Notes under the pieces: model-generated | Told to the model about the DNA's origin: nothing | The model's database searches: none | What the model saw: the letters and a program-made list of their open reading frames with translations, nothing else | In this document: piece by piece, positions 40,812-50,922 of the stretch | Position numbering within the stretch: position 1 is the stretch's first letter | How the letters are laid out: each line of letters starts with the position of its first letter | Translations under genes and position numbers: made by a program | DNA from: Nitrospirota bacterium | GTDB lineage: Bacteria > Nitrospirota > Thermodesulfovibrionia > Thermodesulfovibrionales > JdFR-88 | DNA length: 64,000 nucleotides | Direction of reading: 5' to 3' | Assembly (NCBI GenBank): GCA_014874185.1 | Contig: JACWAF010000007.1 | Location: 1-64,000, forward strand

Positions 40812-42479
40812 ATGCGGGAGAAACTAGGCCAGATACTGGTCAGGCTCGGAGTTGCAAGCGGGGAAGAAGTTGACCGGGCACTGAAGGTGCAGCAGGAAGA
40901 GGGGGGTCTCCGGAGGGTTGGGGAGATACTGATGGACTCCGGCCTGAAGGAGGACGACCTTGTGAGGGCGTTGTCTGTCCAGTCGGGTCTGCCAATAGGG
41001 GGGGAGGAATTTCCGGAGAGCCTGCCCCTGGACAAGCTCTCTTTCCCGTTTCTCAAGGCAAACGCGCTCATGCCCCTGAAGCTGGACGACGGCCTGCTCT
41101 CGCTTGCCGTTGGCGACCCCACCAAATCCGACGCAATCGATTCTATAAAGGCCTCTTTCGGCTTCCGGATAAGGCCCTGCATAGTGAAGAAATCCGCCCT
41201 GCTGTCCCATCTGGATTCCCTGTACGCCTCGCATGATGCGATGATGCGGAGGCTTGTGGAGGGCGTGATCGAGGAAGAGGAACTGGCGGTGCAGGAGGGC
41301 GGCACTGACGTAAGCCATCTTAAGGACCTGGCGCAGGACAAGGGGATAATCCAGCTTGTGGACCTGGTGATAGAGAACGCCGTGAAGGACAGGGCGAGCG
41401 ACATCCACGTGGAGCCGGAGGAGGCCTACATGAGGGTGCGCTATAGGATAGACGGCATCCTGTACGACAAGGAGATGTTCCCGTTCAGGATGCAGGCGGC
41501 GTTTTCTTCCAGGATAAAGCTTCTAAGCCACATGAACATAGCGGAAAGGCGCTTGCCGCAGGACGGAAGGATAAGGGGGAACTTTGGCGGCAAGGACATA
41601 GACATCAGGGTGTCAACGCTGCCCACGGTGCACGGCGAGAGCATAGTGATGAGGATACTGGACAGGGAGGCCTCGTTCATCTCGCTGGATGACATAGGGT
41701 TCAGCCGTGACCTCCTGGACAGGTATGGGGCGCTGATAAAGAAGCCCTACGGGATGATACTGATCACGGGGCCCACGGGAAGCGGCAAGACCACAACCCT
41801 TTACGCATCGCTCGTGAAACTGAACTCCCCGGAGAAGAAGATAATCACGGCGGAAGAGCCCGTGGAATACCTCCTGAGGGGTATAAACCAGATACAGGTG
41901 CGCTCGAAGATAGGGCTCACGTTCGCAAACGGCCTCAGGCATATAGTGAGGCAGGACCCCGATATCATAATGGTGGGCGAGATAAGGGACCTGGAGACGG
42001 CGGGCATCTCCATCCACGCGGCCCTTACCGGGCACCTTCTGTTCAGCACCCTTCATACCAACGACGCCCCCAGCGCCACGACCAGGCTGGTGGACATGGG
42101 AGTGGAGCCGTATCTGGTCTCATCAACGCTTATAGGCGTAATGGCCCAGAGGCTTGTGAGGAAGATATGCCCGCACTGCAAGACGGAGCGCGAGCCGGAC
42201 AGCCAGGCAAGGGAGCAGGGGATCGAGCGGCTCTGGGAGGGGAAGGGCTGCGAGAACTGCTACGGCACGGGCTACAGGGGAAGGCTTGCCATATTCGAGC
42301 TCATGCTCATAGATGACGACCTGCGCGAGCTTATAACCAGGAACGCCACATCCAGGGAGATAAAGGAGAAGGCGGCAGCCTCCGGGATGACCACGCTGAG
42401 GCAGGACGGGCTGAGAAAGGTCAAGGAGGGCATTACCACGATAGACGAGGTCTACAGGGTGACCCAGATTGAGCTTTAG
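40812..42479 (+). CDS. gspE: Type II secretion ATPase GspE
   Basis: Cytoplasmic hexameric ATPase that drives pseudopilus assembly. 555 residues. An N-terminal MshEN/N1 domain (REKLGQILVRLGVASGEEVD) precedes the GspE core with Walker A GPTGSGKTTTLYASL, an Asp box, Walker B IIMVGEIRDLETA and the His box TGHLLFSTLHTNDA. The zinc-binding cysteines (CPHCKTE, GCENCYGTG) are present. PilB-type pilus ATPases are close relatives; the downstream K-L-M-C-D genes decide for GspE. First gene of the cluster. Confidence 0.9.
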   Translation: MREKLGQILVRLGVASGEEVDRALKVQQEEGGLRRVGEILMDSGLKEDDLVRALSVQSGLPIGGEEFPESLPLDKLSFPFLKANALMPLKLDDGLLSLAVGDPTKSDAIDSIKASFGFRIRPCIVKKSALLSHLDSLYASHDAMMRRLVEGVIEEEELAVQEGGTDVSHLKDLAQDKGIIQLVDLVIENAVKDRASDIHVEPEEAYMRVRYRIDGILYDKEMFPFRMQAAFSSRIKLLSHMNIAERRLPQDGRIRGNFGGKDIDIRVSTLPTVHGESIVMRILDREASFISLDDIGFSRDLLDRYGALIKKPYGMILITGPTGSGKTTTLYASLVKLNSPEKKIITAEEPVEYLLRGINQIQVRSKIGLTFANGLRHIVRQDPDIIMVGEIRDLETAGISIHAALTGHLLFSTLHTNDAPSATTRLVDMGVEPYLVSSTLIGVMAQRLVRKICPHCKTEREPDSQAREQGIERLWEGKGCENCYGTGYRGRLAIFELMLIDDDLRELITRNATSREIKEKAAASGMTTLRQDGLRKVKEGITTIDEVYRVTQIEL

Positions 42480-43428
42480 GGCAAACGGGGTATGTGTTTT
42501 GGGGGAAAACGGCGTCGCCCTGATGATGACCCTCTGGATAATGACCCTGCTGATAGTGCTCGCGATGAGCTTCTCTTACTATACGCGCGAGGAGACGCTG
42601 TCCGTGAGGAATTTCAAGGAAGAGACCAGCGCCTATTATGCGGCCCTTTCTGCTTACGAGGAGGTGCTCCATTATCTCTATACCGATCAGGACCCCCAGG
42701 TGGACTATGTTGACGAGGACGGCGTCTTCCGGACGGACGGCATAAGGGAAGGGGTGTCGGGGAAAAAGGTGGTGGACGGCATGGAACTGACTGTCAACCT
42801 CTCTGATGAGGAATCCAGGATTAACCTGAATACGGTCTCGCCGGGGGTCTTCAGGCGGGCGCTTCAGAACGCGGGAATTCCCGATGACGGGATTTCCGGC
42901 ATGGTGGACTCCTTTCTGGACTGGAAAGACCCCGATGACGCCCAGCACCTGATGGGTGCGGAGTCGGACTATTACGAATCGCTGCCCGCGCCTTATGACG
43001 CGAAGAACGCCAACCTGGACAGCGTGGATGAACTGCTGTTGATAAAGGGTTTCAAGAGGGAATATCTATACGGCACGGACGGGACAAGGCCGCTGGCTGA
43101 CCTGTTCACCGTGTACGGGACCGGCATAAACGTAAACACGGTCTCAAAGAAGACCATGGAGACCCTTGGGGTGGACCCGCTGTTTGCGGAGCAGGTAGTG
43201 GGCGAGAGGGAGACAGCGGGGGGGCTGAGGAGCGTTCCGCCCTCCCTTCTGCCATACGGGATAAACCTAACGGTCTCAAGCCACCTGAGGATAGAGGTTT
43301 GGGCGAGGCCGCTGGCGAGCAGGCAGGCGGTGAAGATAACCGCGGTGGTGGAGAAGGCAAACAGCACCGATGGGCTGGTTCTGAAGACCAGATACTGGAG
43401 AGAGGGCTTTGAATCTGGCAGGGCTTAA
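42469..43428 (+). CDS. gspK: Type II secretion minor pseudopilin GspK
   Basis: 319 residues. The N-terminus carries a pseudopilin-type hydrophobic helix (GVALMMTLWIMTLLIVLAMS) after a short leader ending in ENG, followed by a GspK-like globular domain with NLSDEESRINLNTVSP and NVNTVSKKTMETLG, the helix-hairpin-like repeats of the family. It probably caps the pseudopilus tip. TTG start at 42469 overlaps gspE; a TTG at 42499 is an alternative and is nearer to the normal leader length. Overlaps gspL by 20 bases. Confidence 0.85.
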   Translation: MSFRANGVCVLGENGVALMMTLWIMTLLIVLAMSFSYYTREETLSVRNFKEETSAYYAALSAYEEVLHYLYTDQDPQVDYVDEDGVFRTDGIREGVSGKKVVDGMELTVNLSDEESRINLNTVSPGVFRRALQNAGIPDDGISGMVDSFLDWKDPDDAQHLMGAESDYYESLPAPYDAKNANLDSVDELLLIKGFKREYLYGTDGTRPLADLFTVYGTGINVNTVSKKTMETLGVDPLFAEQVVGERETAGGLRSVPPSLLPYGINLTVSSHLRIEVWARPLASRQAVKITAVVEKANSTDGLVLKTRYWREGFESGRA

Positions 43429-44665
43429 TCTGGAGAACGGCCATATGCAGGCCGCCGTGGTGAGGAAGGCGTTTCCGGGGAGGGCGCCAGGGCGCCTCCA
43501 TTATGAGGAGGCGGAACTCCCGCCGGAGGGCGCGGCCAGGACCGCAGCCATAAAGGAAGTACTGCTCAAGCTTAAAAGGGATTACGCCATTAAGGGCGCG
43601 ATATTCGGGTTTCCGCAGTCCAGGTTCTCTTATCACGAGCTTGAGATGCCCGCGATGAAAAAAGAGGACCTGAGGGCCGCGCTCCGCTTCGAGCTTGAAA
43701 AATACCTGCCGCTCATGCCGGAGGAATACTCGTTCGATTTTGCCGTAACGGCCAGAGATAATAAATCCCTGAAACTCTTCCTGCTTGCCACGAGGACGGA
43801 GTCCATGGCGTGGATAGGGGAGGCGCTTGCAGGCACTGGGATAGAGCTTGCCGGGGTGCGCTGCGCGGGGGTGGAGATGCTGAACGAGTTCTGGCGGGAG
43901 CACGGACAAAACCCAAGGCCTGTTGTGCTGGCCTATGCCGCAAAAGACGGCTGCCACCTTGCCCTTGCGACGGGCCTTGTCCCAAAGGGGCTGAGGACGG
44001 TGCCTTCGGAGATGGCCCAGGGAGAGCTGGAGCGGCTTTCCAAAGACGGCGGCGTGGAGGTCTACTTGGCGGGAGAGAACCGTTTCAACCCGGCCCTGGC
44101 CTGTAAGGACCTGCCTGTAAACCTGGCTTACGCGATAGCCTCTTCCTATAACGGCCGGAGGCGCATAAGGATGGATTTCTCTCCGGCCGGGGCGGTCCCT
44201 AGGGACTACTATAATAAGGCGTTATACGGGCTGGCCGGTGCCGCATTGCTCCTTTATTTCCTTACGCCTGCCGTCTCCTATTACAGGGATTATTCGATGG
44301 AAAAGGGCGTTAAACGTGAGATAGCGGCCCTGAAGTCTTCGGCATCCGGGCTGCTGGACGCGAAAAAACAGATCGAGGAGATAAGACGGAAGAAGGATTT
44401 CCTCCTCGATTACGAATCGAAGAAGAACATGCCCATAAAGGCACTTGCCGCCCTTAGCGCCACACTGCCCGATGAGGCATGGCTTGCGAGCGTCTCGATA
44501 GACGAGAAGGGCGGGGTTGAGATAAAAGGGTCCGCGAAGAACTCCGCCCTTCTTATAGGGCCCCTGGACAAATCGCCTTACTTCAAGGGTGTGGAATTTT
44601 CAAGCCCGGTGCTGGTCAGCGGCGGGCTGGAGCGGTTTTCCATCAGGATGGATTTTGAAAGATGA
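43409..44665 (+). CDS. gspL: Type II secretion assembly protein GspL-like (PilM-PilN type)
   Basis: 418 residues. The cytoplasmic half has the actin-like PilM/GspL fold (LAGLNLENGHMQAAVVRK start; LRAALRFELEKYLPLMPEEY), followed by one membrane helix (about 268-288, ALYGLAGAALLLYFLTP) and a periplasmic PilN/GspL ferredoxin-like part. GspL links the ATPase GspE to the inner-membrane platform and pairs with GspM, encoded next. TTG start within the gspK end. Confidence 0.82.
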   Translation: MNLAGLNLENGHMQAAVVRKAFPGRAPGRLHYEEAELPPEGAARTAAIKEVLLKLKRDYAIKGAIFGFPQSRFSYHELEMPAMKKEDLRAALRFELEKYLPLMPEEYSFDFAVTARDNKSLKLFLLATRTESMAWIGEALAGTGIELAGVRCAGVEMLNEFWREHGQNPRPVVLAYAAKDGCHLALATGLVPKGLRTVPSEMAQGELERLSKDGGVEVYLAGENRFNPALACKDLPVNLAYAIASSYNGRRRIRMDFSPAGAVPRDYYNKALYGLAGAALLLYFLTPAVSYYRDYSMEKGVKREIAALKSSASGLLDAKKQIEEIRRKKDFLLDYESKKNMPIKALAALSATLPDEAWLASVSIDEKGGVEIKGSAKNSALLIGPLDKSPYFKGVEFSSPVLVSGGLERFSIRMDFER

Positions 44666-45192
44666 GGAGACCGGTCCTTATAGCGGGCGCGCTCGCGGTC
44701 ATGGCATCGGCCTATGTGCTTGTGCTCTCGCCCATGCTTCAGAGGGAGGCGGACCTGAGGGCCGCCCTGGAGGGCGATTACGCCTCGCTCCAAAGATACA
44801 GGGCCTTTGTCGGCCTGGCCAACGCATCCAGTGATGACCTCGAAAAGGAAAAAAAGGGGCTTGAAAGGCTTGAACGGGGTGTCATAAAGGACAAAAGCGA
44901 GCCCCTGGCCTTTGCAAGCCTGCAGCTTAAATTGCAGGATACGGCCAAAAAGGCCGGCCTGGATACACAGGTGATACGCCCCCTGAAGCCTGAAAAGGAC
45001 GGCGGGTACAAGGGCCTGCCCATCTATCTTGAGGCCGAGGGGAAGATAGGCCAGATAAGCGATTTCCTCAAGCTGATGGACAGGCCCGGTTCTTGGTTCA
45101 GGGTGGACAAGCTGATGATAAGCCGGAAGGACGCGGGGGAGCAGAAACAACTGAAGCTCAAGGTACAGGTCTCGGGGCTCATGCGCCTATGA
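44662..45192 (+). CDS. gspM: Type II secretion protein GspM-like (PilO-like)
   Basis: 176 residues: short cytoplasmic end, one membrane helix (about 5-25, VLIAGALAVMASAYVLVLSP), a coiled coil and a ferredoxin-like periplasmic domain (FLKLMDRPGSWFRVDKLMIS). The layout and position after gspL match GspM/PilO. ATG overlaps the gspL stop by four bases. Confidence 0.78.
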   Translation: MRRPVLIAGALAVMASAYVLVLSPMLQREADLRAALEGDYASLQRYRAFVGLANASSDDLEKEKKGLERLERGVIKDKSEPLAFASLQLKLQDTAKKAGLDTQVIRPLKPEKDGGYKGLPIYLEAEGKIGQISDFLKLMDRPGSWFRVDKLMISRKDAGEQKQLKLKVQVSGLMRL

Positions 45193-45677
45193 TCAGGAAG
45201 TGCCTGACAGGGGTTTTGCTGGCCGTCGTGGTATTCCTGGCAGCCGGTTTCCTGAAGGAAGCGGTTTTTTACAACCCGCTTGCCCCGGCAAAAAAACCGG
45301 TTTACACGGGAGAGGGAAAGCCTGAGAAGCCCAATAAGGGCTTCAGTGCGGGCTGGAATAAAGCCATCTATGCCAGGGACCTCTTCAGCAAAGAACGGGG
45401 ATATGTGCCGCCGCCTCCACCGCCACCTCCGCCCTCAGGACCGCCTCCGCCGCCTCCGCCGCCGCCAAAGCCCGATTTCAAGCTGAGGGGCATCGTGATG
45501 GAGAACGGAAAGCAGATGGCCATAATAGAGACCAGGCAGGGGATATTCGGCGTGAAGGTGGGCGATACCCTGGACCAGGCGGAGCTTACGAAGATAGAAG
45601 ACAAGCAGGCGGTGTTCCGGTTTTACGGCGAGGACATGGTCCTCAACATGGAAAAAATCAGGACTATAAAGAGGTGA
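45189..45677 (+). CDS. gspC: Type II secretion protein GspC-like with polyproline linker
   Basis: 162 residues from the ATG at 45189, which overlaps the gspM stop. One N-terminal membrane helix (TGVLLAVVVFLAAGFL), then a linker with two nine-proline runs separated by Ser-Gly, then a homology-region domain (KLRGIVMENGKQMAIIETRQ, VKVGDTLDQAELTKIEDKQA) as in GspC, which contacts the secretin GspD. There is no PDZ domain, so it is a short GspC. A longer upstream frame exists but overlaps gspM and is not conserved. Confidence 0.82.
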   Translation: MIRKCLTGVLLAVVVFLAAGFLKEAVFYNPLAPAKKPVYTGEGKPEKPNKGFSAGWNKAIYARDLFSKERGYVPPPPPPPPPSGPPPPPPPPPKPDFKLRGIVMENGKQMAIIETRQGIFGVKVGDTLDQAELTKIEDKQAVFRFYGEDMVLNMEKIRTIKR

Positions 45678-47653
45678 GGATGGCGCTCCGAAAATTAGTC
45701 TGTGCGTTGCTGGTTTTTTCTTTCATTGCGTCCTGCGCCCCGAAAGAGGCCATGAAAGGGCATGCCGTGCTCACAAACGCCGTTATCGCCGCGAACGCTC
45801 CCTCCCTGGTCCCGGTACTGGCGAGTGTCCCGGAGCAGATGATAGAGAAGAAGCCGGAGCCGGTCAGGGTCGAGACGAAAGACAACGAGCAGTACGTGGT
45901 CCTCAATTTCGACAACGCCGATATGGACACGGTGATCGCCACATTCGGCGAACTCCTGAATATAAACTACCTGATGGCGCCTGGCATATCCGGCAAGGTC
46001 ACGATACAGTCCTACAGGAAATTCCCCAAAAAAGACCTCTTCAGGATATTCCAGAGCATCCTGGAGCTAAACGGGCTCACGGCCGTCCAGGACGGGCCTC
46101 TATACCGCATCGTTCCGATAGACACGGCCAGGCAGCAGCCCCTTAAGGTTGAAGAGGGCAAAGAGGTAAAGTATGTGCTCGATTCCAGCTTCATAACCCA
46201 GCTCGTGCCCCTTCAATACGTGAAGGCGGGCGATATAGCCAACGTCCTCCGGTCGCTGATGCCGCGGGGGACTGACATAGTGATCTACGAGCCCGCGAAC
46301 CTCCTGATCATCACCGGCCGGCCCGCCACGCTGGCCAGGCTCATGAAGATCATAGAGGCCCTGGACGTGGCCGAGACCGAACGCGAGAGCGTGCGCACAT
46401 TCGTCTATTACGTGGAGAACGGGGAGGCCAAGAAGCTGGAAGGCATATTGAGGTCGCTCTTTTCCGAAAAGGGGAAATCCTCATCCGGGCCTGTCCAGGC
46501 CCCCATTCAGCAGAGAAGGCCGGTTCTGCCCGGAATGCCCATGCAGCCCGCCGCCGTGCCCGGAGGGGCGAATTCGATCCCGGCCGATATAGGCGAGGCC
46601 TCTATAACCGCTTACGAGGACATAAACGCCCTGATAGTGAAGACCACCCCGCGCGGCTACCTGTCTTTTCTGGAGCTGATGAAGAGGCTTGACATACCAC
46701 CGAAACAGGTGCTTATAGAGGTCCTGGTGGCCGAGGTGACGCTCTCAGACCAGAACCAGTTCGGCGTGGAATGGCTGTTAAAAAAGCTGGGCTCGATGGG
46801 CAGCATAGACAGTGCGGCGGGCGGGTTCAATAACGGCAACATAGCCATTGACCCGAACACGGGGGACCTGGTGCCCCAGCTTACAACAGGGGCCTTCTCG
46901 GGCATAATGACCGGGGTCTTCGATTCCACAAGGCTGGCCCTCGCCCTTAAAGCCCTTTCCACCATGAGCCGCCTGAACGTGCTCGCCAGCCCGCACATAC
47001 TCGCCATGGACAACAAGGAAGCAAAAATAGAGATAGGCAGCGAGGTGCCAATCGCAACCGGCCAGTTCGTTCAGCAGCCAGCCACTGCGGGCACAAATGT
47101 GATCAGCTTCAACACGGCAAGCCAGATACAGTACAAGACCATAGGCACCCTGCTTACGGTCACCCCGCACATTACCGAGCATGACAATGTTCTCCTTAAG
47201 ATACAGCAGGAGGTGAGCCAGCCCGGGGCCGTTGTGCCAGTGGCCGGGCAGGACTTCCAGAGCTTCGATACCAGGAAGACGGACACCACCGCCCTCGTCG
47301 AGGACGGGCATACGCTCCTCATAGGCGGACTCATGCGGGAGAGCAAGAACTTCGGCCGCTCCGGCATACCTTTTTTAAGCAAGATCCCATTGCTTGGCTA
47401 TTTGTTTTCCGCTACCACGGAGACGTACGACAAGACCGAGCTCATCGTGCTTGTCACGCCTCACGTGGTGGCCAACCAGGACGAGGCGGACGAGATGACC
47501 GCCGAGTTCCAGGACAGGGTGCAAACGGTCAAAAGGATCATCCAGGAGAAGGACTCACAAAAGAGCCTCAAGGAGAAGGAAAAACTCCAGAAGGAAGAGA
47601 AGAAGAAAAGCCTGGAGAAGAAATCCCTTGCGCCTGCTCCCCCTCAGCCCTGA
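45674..47653 (+). CDS. gspD: Type II secretion outer-membrane secretin GspD
   Basis: 659 residues. N-terminal lipoprotein-type signal ending FIASC, so the secretin itself appears lipidated. N0-N3 ring domains follow (VVLNFDNADMDTVIATFGEL; APGISGKVTIQSYRKFPKKD), then the secretin barrel with VLIEVLVAEVTLSDQNQFGV and the signature LLIGGLMRESKNFGRSGIPFL. The C-terminal 50 residues are lysine/glutamate-rich. GTG at 45674 overlaps gspC; the ATG at 45680, just after AGAGGTG, is an alternative start. Last gene of the cluster; F, G, H, I and J are absent here. Confidence 0.92.
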   Translation: MRMALRKLVCALLVFSFIASCAPKEAMKGHAVLTNAVIAANAPSLVPVLASVPEQMIEKKPEPVRVETKDNEQYVVLNFDNADMDTVIATFGELLNINYLMAPGISGKVTIQSYRKFPKKDLFRIFQSILELNGLTAVQDGPLYRIVPIDTARQQPLKVEEGKEVKYVLDSSFITQLVPLQYVKAGDIANVLRSLMPRGTDIVIYEPANLLIITGRPATLARLMKIIEALDVAETERESVRTFVYYVENGEAKKLEGILRSLFSEKGKSSSGPVQAPIQQRRPVLPGMPMQPAAVPGGANSIPADIGEASITAYEDINALIVKTTPRGYLSFLELMKRLDIPPKQVLIEVLVAEVTLSDQNQFGVEWLLKKLGSMGSIDSAAGGFNNGNIAIDPNTGDLVPQLTTGAFSGIMTGVFDSTRLALALKALSTMSRLNVLASPHILAMDNKEAKIEIGSEVPIATGQFVQQPATAGTNVISFNTASQIQYKTIGTLLTVTPHITEHDNVLLKIQQEVSQPGAVVPVAGQDFQSFDTRKTDTTALVEDGHTLLIGGLMRESKNFGRSGIPFLSKIPLLGYLFSATTETYDKTELIVLVTPHVVANQDEADEMTAEFQDRVQTVKRIIQEKDSQKSLKEKEKLQKEEKKKSLEKKSLAPAPPQP

Positions 47654-47695
47654 AAATTAGACAGGAGAAGGCCCGGCGGTTTAAAATATCCCGAT

Positions 47696-47725
47696 AGGGC
47701 GGCTGCGCCCTGCCATTTTTATTTC
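47696..47725 (+). terminator. Weak terminator candidate between gspD and leuS
   Basis: Stem agggcg (47696-47701) with cgccct (47706-47711), loop gctg, then gccatttttattt. The stem is short. It could separate the secretion genes from leuS or attenuate leuS. Confidence 0.4.
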
Positions 47726-47737
47726 CGGAGGAACAGA

Positions 47738-50239
47738 TTGAACAGGAAGTACATCCCCGAAGAGGTGGAACTTAAGTGGGAGGAATACTGGGCGAAGGCC
47801 GGCCTCTTCAACTGCGATGTATCGGATAAAAATAAATTCTACTGTCTTGAGATGTTCCCCTACCCATCGGGCAGGATACACATGGGGCACGTAAGGAATT
47901 ACGCCATCGGGGACGTGATAGCCAGGTACAAGAGGATGCGGGGCTATAACGTGCTGCACCCCATGGGCTGGGACGCCTTCGGCCTTCCGGCGGAGAACGC
48001 CGCCATCAAGGAGGGCACGCACCCCGCCAAATGGACATACGACAACATCGCCTATATGAAAAAACAGCTCGTGAGGCTTGGCCTCTCCTATGACTGGCGG
48101 CGCGAGATCACGACCTGCGCGCCGGAATACTATAAATGGAACCAGTGGTTCTTCCTGAGGATGCTGGAACGCGGGCTTGCCTACAGGAAGTCCTCATTCG
48201 TGAACTGGTGCCCTTCCTGCGCCACCGTGCTGGCCAACGAGCAGGTGATAGACGGCAGGTGCTGGAGGTGCGACAGCGTGGTCGTGCAGAAAGAGCTTGA
48301 GCAGTGGTTTTTGAAGATAACCGAGTACGAAGAGGAATTGCTCCAGGCCACGGGCGGCCTCAAGGGCTGGCCGGAGAACGTCATCCTGATGCAGAAGAAC
48401 TGGTTGGGGAAGAGCGAGGGCCTGGAGGCGTTCTTCAAGATAGAGGGCTCGGATGACCCGGTCCTGATCTTCACTACCAGGGCGGACACCCTCTACGGGG
48501 CCACGTTCGTCTGCCTGGCGCCGGGGCATCCGCTGGCGGAAAAGCTGGTGGAGGACCGGGCCGCTCTTGAAAAAATAAAAGAGCACTACGGGAAGCTGGA
48601 CGAGAAACACGGCCTGTTCACCGGGCATTACGCCATTAATCCGGCAAACGGCGGGCGCATTCCCGTCTATATAGCCAATTTCGTCCTGATGGAGTACGGC
48701 ACCGGAGCCATCATGAGCGTGCCCGCGCACGACCAGAGGGACTATGAGTTTGCCCAGAAATATAATCTGCCTATAAGAACCGTGATAAGGCCTGAAGAGG
48801 GCCCTGCCCCGCCGGAAAGGGCGTTCGAAGAGGACGGGGTGCTTGTGGACTCCGGTTCTTTCTCCGGCATGAAGAGCGCGGTAGCGCGGACAGAGATAGC
48901 CAAACTCCTGGAATCGAAGGGCATCGGAAAGCGCGTTGTAAATTACAGGCTGAGGGACTGGGGCATATCGCGCCAGCGCTACTGGGGAACGCCCATACCG
49001 GTTATATATTGCGAAAAGTGCGGTGTTGTCCCCGTGCCCGAAAAAGACCTCCCAGTGATACTTCCGGAGGACGTAAAGCTTACCGGGAAGGGGGGCTCGC
49101 CGCTTGCGGAAACCGGGAGCTTTGTCAAGACCGCCTGCCCCAAATGCGGCGGCCCGGCCCGGCGCGAGACCGATACGATGGACACCTTCATGGACTCATC
49201 ATGGTACTTCATCCGGTACTGCTCTAAAAAGGATGAAGACGCATTGGACAGGGAGAACGTAAAATACTTCATGTCCGTGGACCAGTATGTGGGCGGCGTG
49301 GAGCACGCCGTCTTGCACCTCCTCTATTCCAGGTTTTTCACCCGTGTTGTCCGTGACCTTGGCATAACGGACGTATCGGAGCCTTTTACGAACCTGCTTA
49401 CGCAGGGAATGGTCTGCATGGAGACGTATAAATGCCCGGAGCACGGCTGGCTATATCCCAGCCAGGTGAAAGAGGGCCGCTGCGAGCTATGCGGGAGCCC
49501 TGTGGAGAAGGGCAGGACTGAGAAGATGTCAAAGTCCAAGAGGAACATCATAGACCCGGACCACCTGATCACCAGATACGGGGCGGACACGGCAAGGCTC
49601 TTTTCGCTCTTTGCCGCTCCGCCGGAGAGGGACCTTGAATGGAACGAGAAGGGCGTTGAGGGCGCCTACAGGTTCATCCAGAGGCTCTGGACATTGGTCC
49701 ATGCTAATCTCGAAAAGCTGAATTCGGTCAAAGGCTCTCCCGAAGGGGTTACCCCATTGATCAGGAAGACCCACCAGACCATAAAGCGGGTGACAAGGGA
49801 CATCGAAAAGGACTACCACTTCAACACCGCGATAGCCGCCATGATGGAGCTTGTGAACATGACAGGCGCGTTCGAGCCCAAGGCGGAAGCCGAGTGGCGC
49901 GAGATGCGGTTCGCCCTGGAAGAGCTGCTTCTTCTTCTAAGCCCCTTCTGCCCGCATGCGGCCGAGGAGCTATGGCAGGCAATGGGCAATGAATCCAGCA
50001 TACAATCTATACCCTGGCCAGGATATAATGAGGAGGCCGCAAGGGAAGAGGAAGTGGAGCTGGTAGTGCAGGTAAACGGGAAGGTGAGGGCCAGACTTAT
50101 GGTGCCGCAGGGGCTTCCGGACGAGGAACTGAAGCGCAGGGCCATGAACGAGCCCAAAGTCCTTGAGCTTACATCCGGCAAAAAGATAAGGAACACCTTC
50201 ACCGTGAGGGGAAGGCTTGTAAACATAGTGATAGCGTGA
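47738..50239 (+). CDS. leuS: Leucyl-tRNA synthetase
   Basis: Charges tRNA-Leu. 833 residues, class I. HIGH motif as HMGH (48-51) within [18 protein letters not shown], and KMSKS at 596-600. The editing domain with [13 protein letters not shown] and the zinc cysteines ([17 protein letters not shown]) are present. TTG start at 47738 with CGGAGGAA seven bases upstream; no ATG fits. The lptE reading frame begins within its last codons. Confidence 0.96.
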   Translation: MNRKYIPEEVELKWEEYWAKAGLFNCDVSDKNKFYCLEMFPYPSGRIHMGHVRNYAIGDVIARYKRMRGYNVLHPMGWDAFGLPAENAAIKEGTHPAKWTYDNIAYMKKQLVRLGLSYDWRREITTCAPEYYKWNQWFFLRMLERGLAYRKSSFVNWCPSCATVLANEQVIDGRCWRCDSVVVQKELEQWFLKITEYEEELLQATGGLKGWPENVILMQKNWLGKSEGLEAFFKIEGSDDPVLIFTTRADTLYGATFVCLAPGHPLAEKLVEDRAALEKIKEHYGKLDEKHGLFTGHYAINPANGGRIPVYIANFVLMEYGTGAIMSVPAHDQRDYEFAQKYNLPIRTVIRPEEGPAPPERAFEEDGVLVDSGSFSGMKSAVARTEIAKLLESKGIGKRVVNYRLRDWGISRQRYWGTPIPVIYCEKCGVVPVPEKDLPVILPEDVKLTGKGGSPLAETGSFVKTACPKCGGPARRETDTMDTFMDSSWYFIRYCSKKDEDALDRENVKYFMSVDQYVGGVEHAVLHLLYSRFFTRVVRDLGITDVSEPFTNLLTQGMVCMETYKCPEHGWLYPSQVKEGRCELCGSPVEKGRTEKMSKSKRNIIDPDHLITRYGADTARLFSLFAAPPERDLEWNEKGVEGAYRFIQRLWTLVHANLEKLNSVKGSPEGVTPLIRKTHQTIKRVTRDIEKDYHFNTAIAAMMELVNMTGAFEPKAEAEWREMRFALEELLLLLSPFCPHAAEELWQAMGNESSIQSIPWPGYNEEAAREEEVELVVQVNGKVRARLMVPQGLPDEELKRRAMNEPKVLELTSGKKIRNTFTVRGRLVNIVIA

Positions 50240-50284
50240 AGAGATTCTTGCCAGGAAAGTTGCTAATGAGTGCGTTAGCAGGAT

Positions 50285-50384
50285 GTCATTCCCGCAAGCG
50301 AAGCGCGCCGGGAATCCAACCCACCCCCGTCCCCTCCCAGGAGGGGACTAAGGGGTGGGTAGATTCCGGACAAGCCGGAATGAC
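50285..50384. repeat. Palindromic element in the 5' part of the lptE frame
   Basis: Bounded by gtcattcc (50285-50292) and ggaatgac (50377-50384). Inside is a near-perfect inverted repeat: acccacccccgtcccctcc facing ggaggggactaaggggtggg. A second G-run unit follows to 50446. Same family as 177-215. Confidence 0.7.
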
Positions 50385-50448
50385 AAATAAATTAAGGGGG
50401 GGCAGACTTTTATCCCCCCTTAGATTGAGGGGGGGCAGAGGGGGGTTA

Positions 50449-50922
50449 TTGTTGATTCCTGCCATATTGGTTTTTTTCCTGTCCTCATGCGGATATTCAT
50501 TGCACGAGAGAAAGGACTTCCGGGTGGAGGACGTGCGGATAGGCAAAATAGAAAACCGCACCACGGAGCCCCGGCTGGATGACAAACTGGCAGCGGCCCT
50601 TTCCAACGAGATGCTCAGGGAGGGGCTGATATTGAAAGATGACTCCAAAAACGAGGTCTACGGCACGATAGACAAGATACAATATCTGGGCATATCCGAG
50701 ACCGGGATCGTCTTTAACGCGTATGAGATAATCCTGAAGGGGAAATTCTATCTGCGCACCGCTGACGGCAAGTCCATCCAGCTAAGGGGCGAGAACCCTT
50801 TCATAACCACATTTCCTGCCAGCGCGGACCTGAACACCGTATTCGCCGACAGGGAAGTCGCCCTGGATTCCGCCCTTAAAGGGCTCTCGACCGAGATAGT
50901 CTCCGGCATAGTCTACAAATGA
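50449..50922 (+). CDS. lptE: LPS assembly lipoprotein LptE-like
   Basis: Outer-membrane lipoprotein that plugs LptD in lipopolysaccharide export. From the TTG at 50449: a signal of about 11 hydrophobic residues (LIPAILVFFLSSC) with a lipobox cysteine, then CGYSLHERKDFRVEDVRIGK and an LptE-like beta fold to the end. The reading frame is open back to 50236, but those 71 codons are made of repeat DNA, so the native start is probably the TTG at 50449/50452, preceded by AGAGGGGGG. leuS-lptE-holA is a common order in bacteria and supports the call. Confidence 0.8.
   Translation: MLIPAILVFFLSSCGYSLHERKDFRVEDVRIGKIENRTTEPRLDDKLAAALSNEMLREGLILKDDSKNEVYGTIDKIQYLGISETGIVFNAYEIILKGKFYLRTADGKSIQLRGENPFITTFPASADLNTVFADREVALDSALKGLSTEIVSGIVYK

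Noticed and set aside
40812-42479. Type IV pilus ATPase PilB
   Set aside because: The linked K, L, M, C and D genes and the K-type pseudopilin favour type II secretion.
45093-45188. Upstream extension of GspC
   Set aside because: It overlaps gspM out of frame and would place 32 polar residues before the membrane helix.
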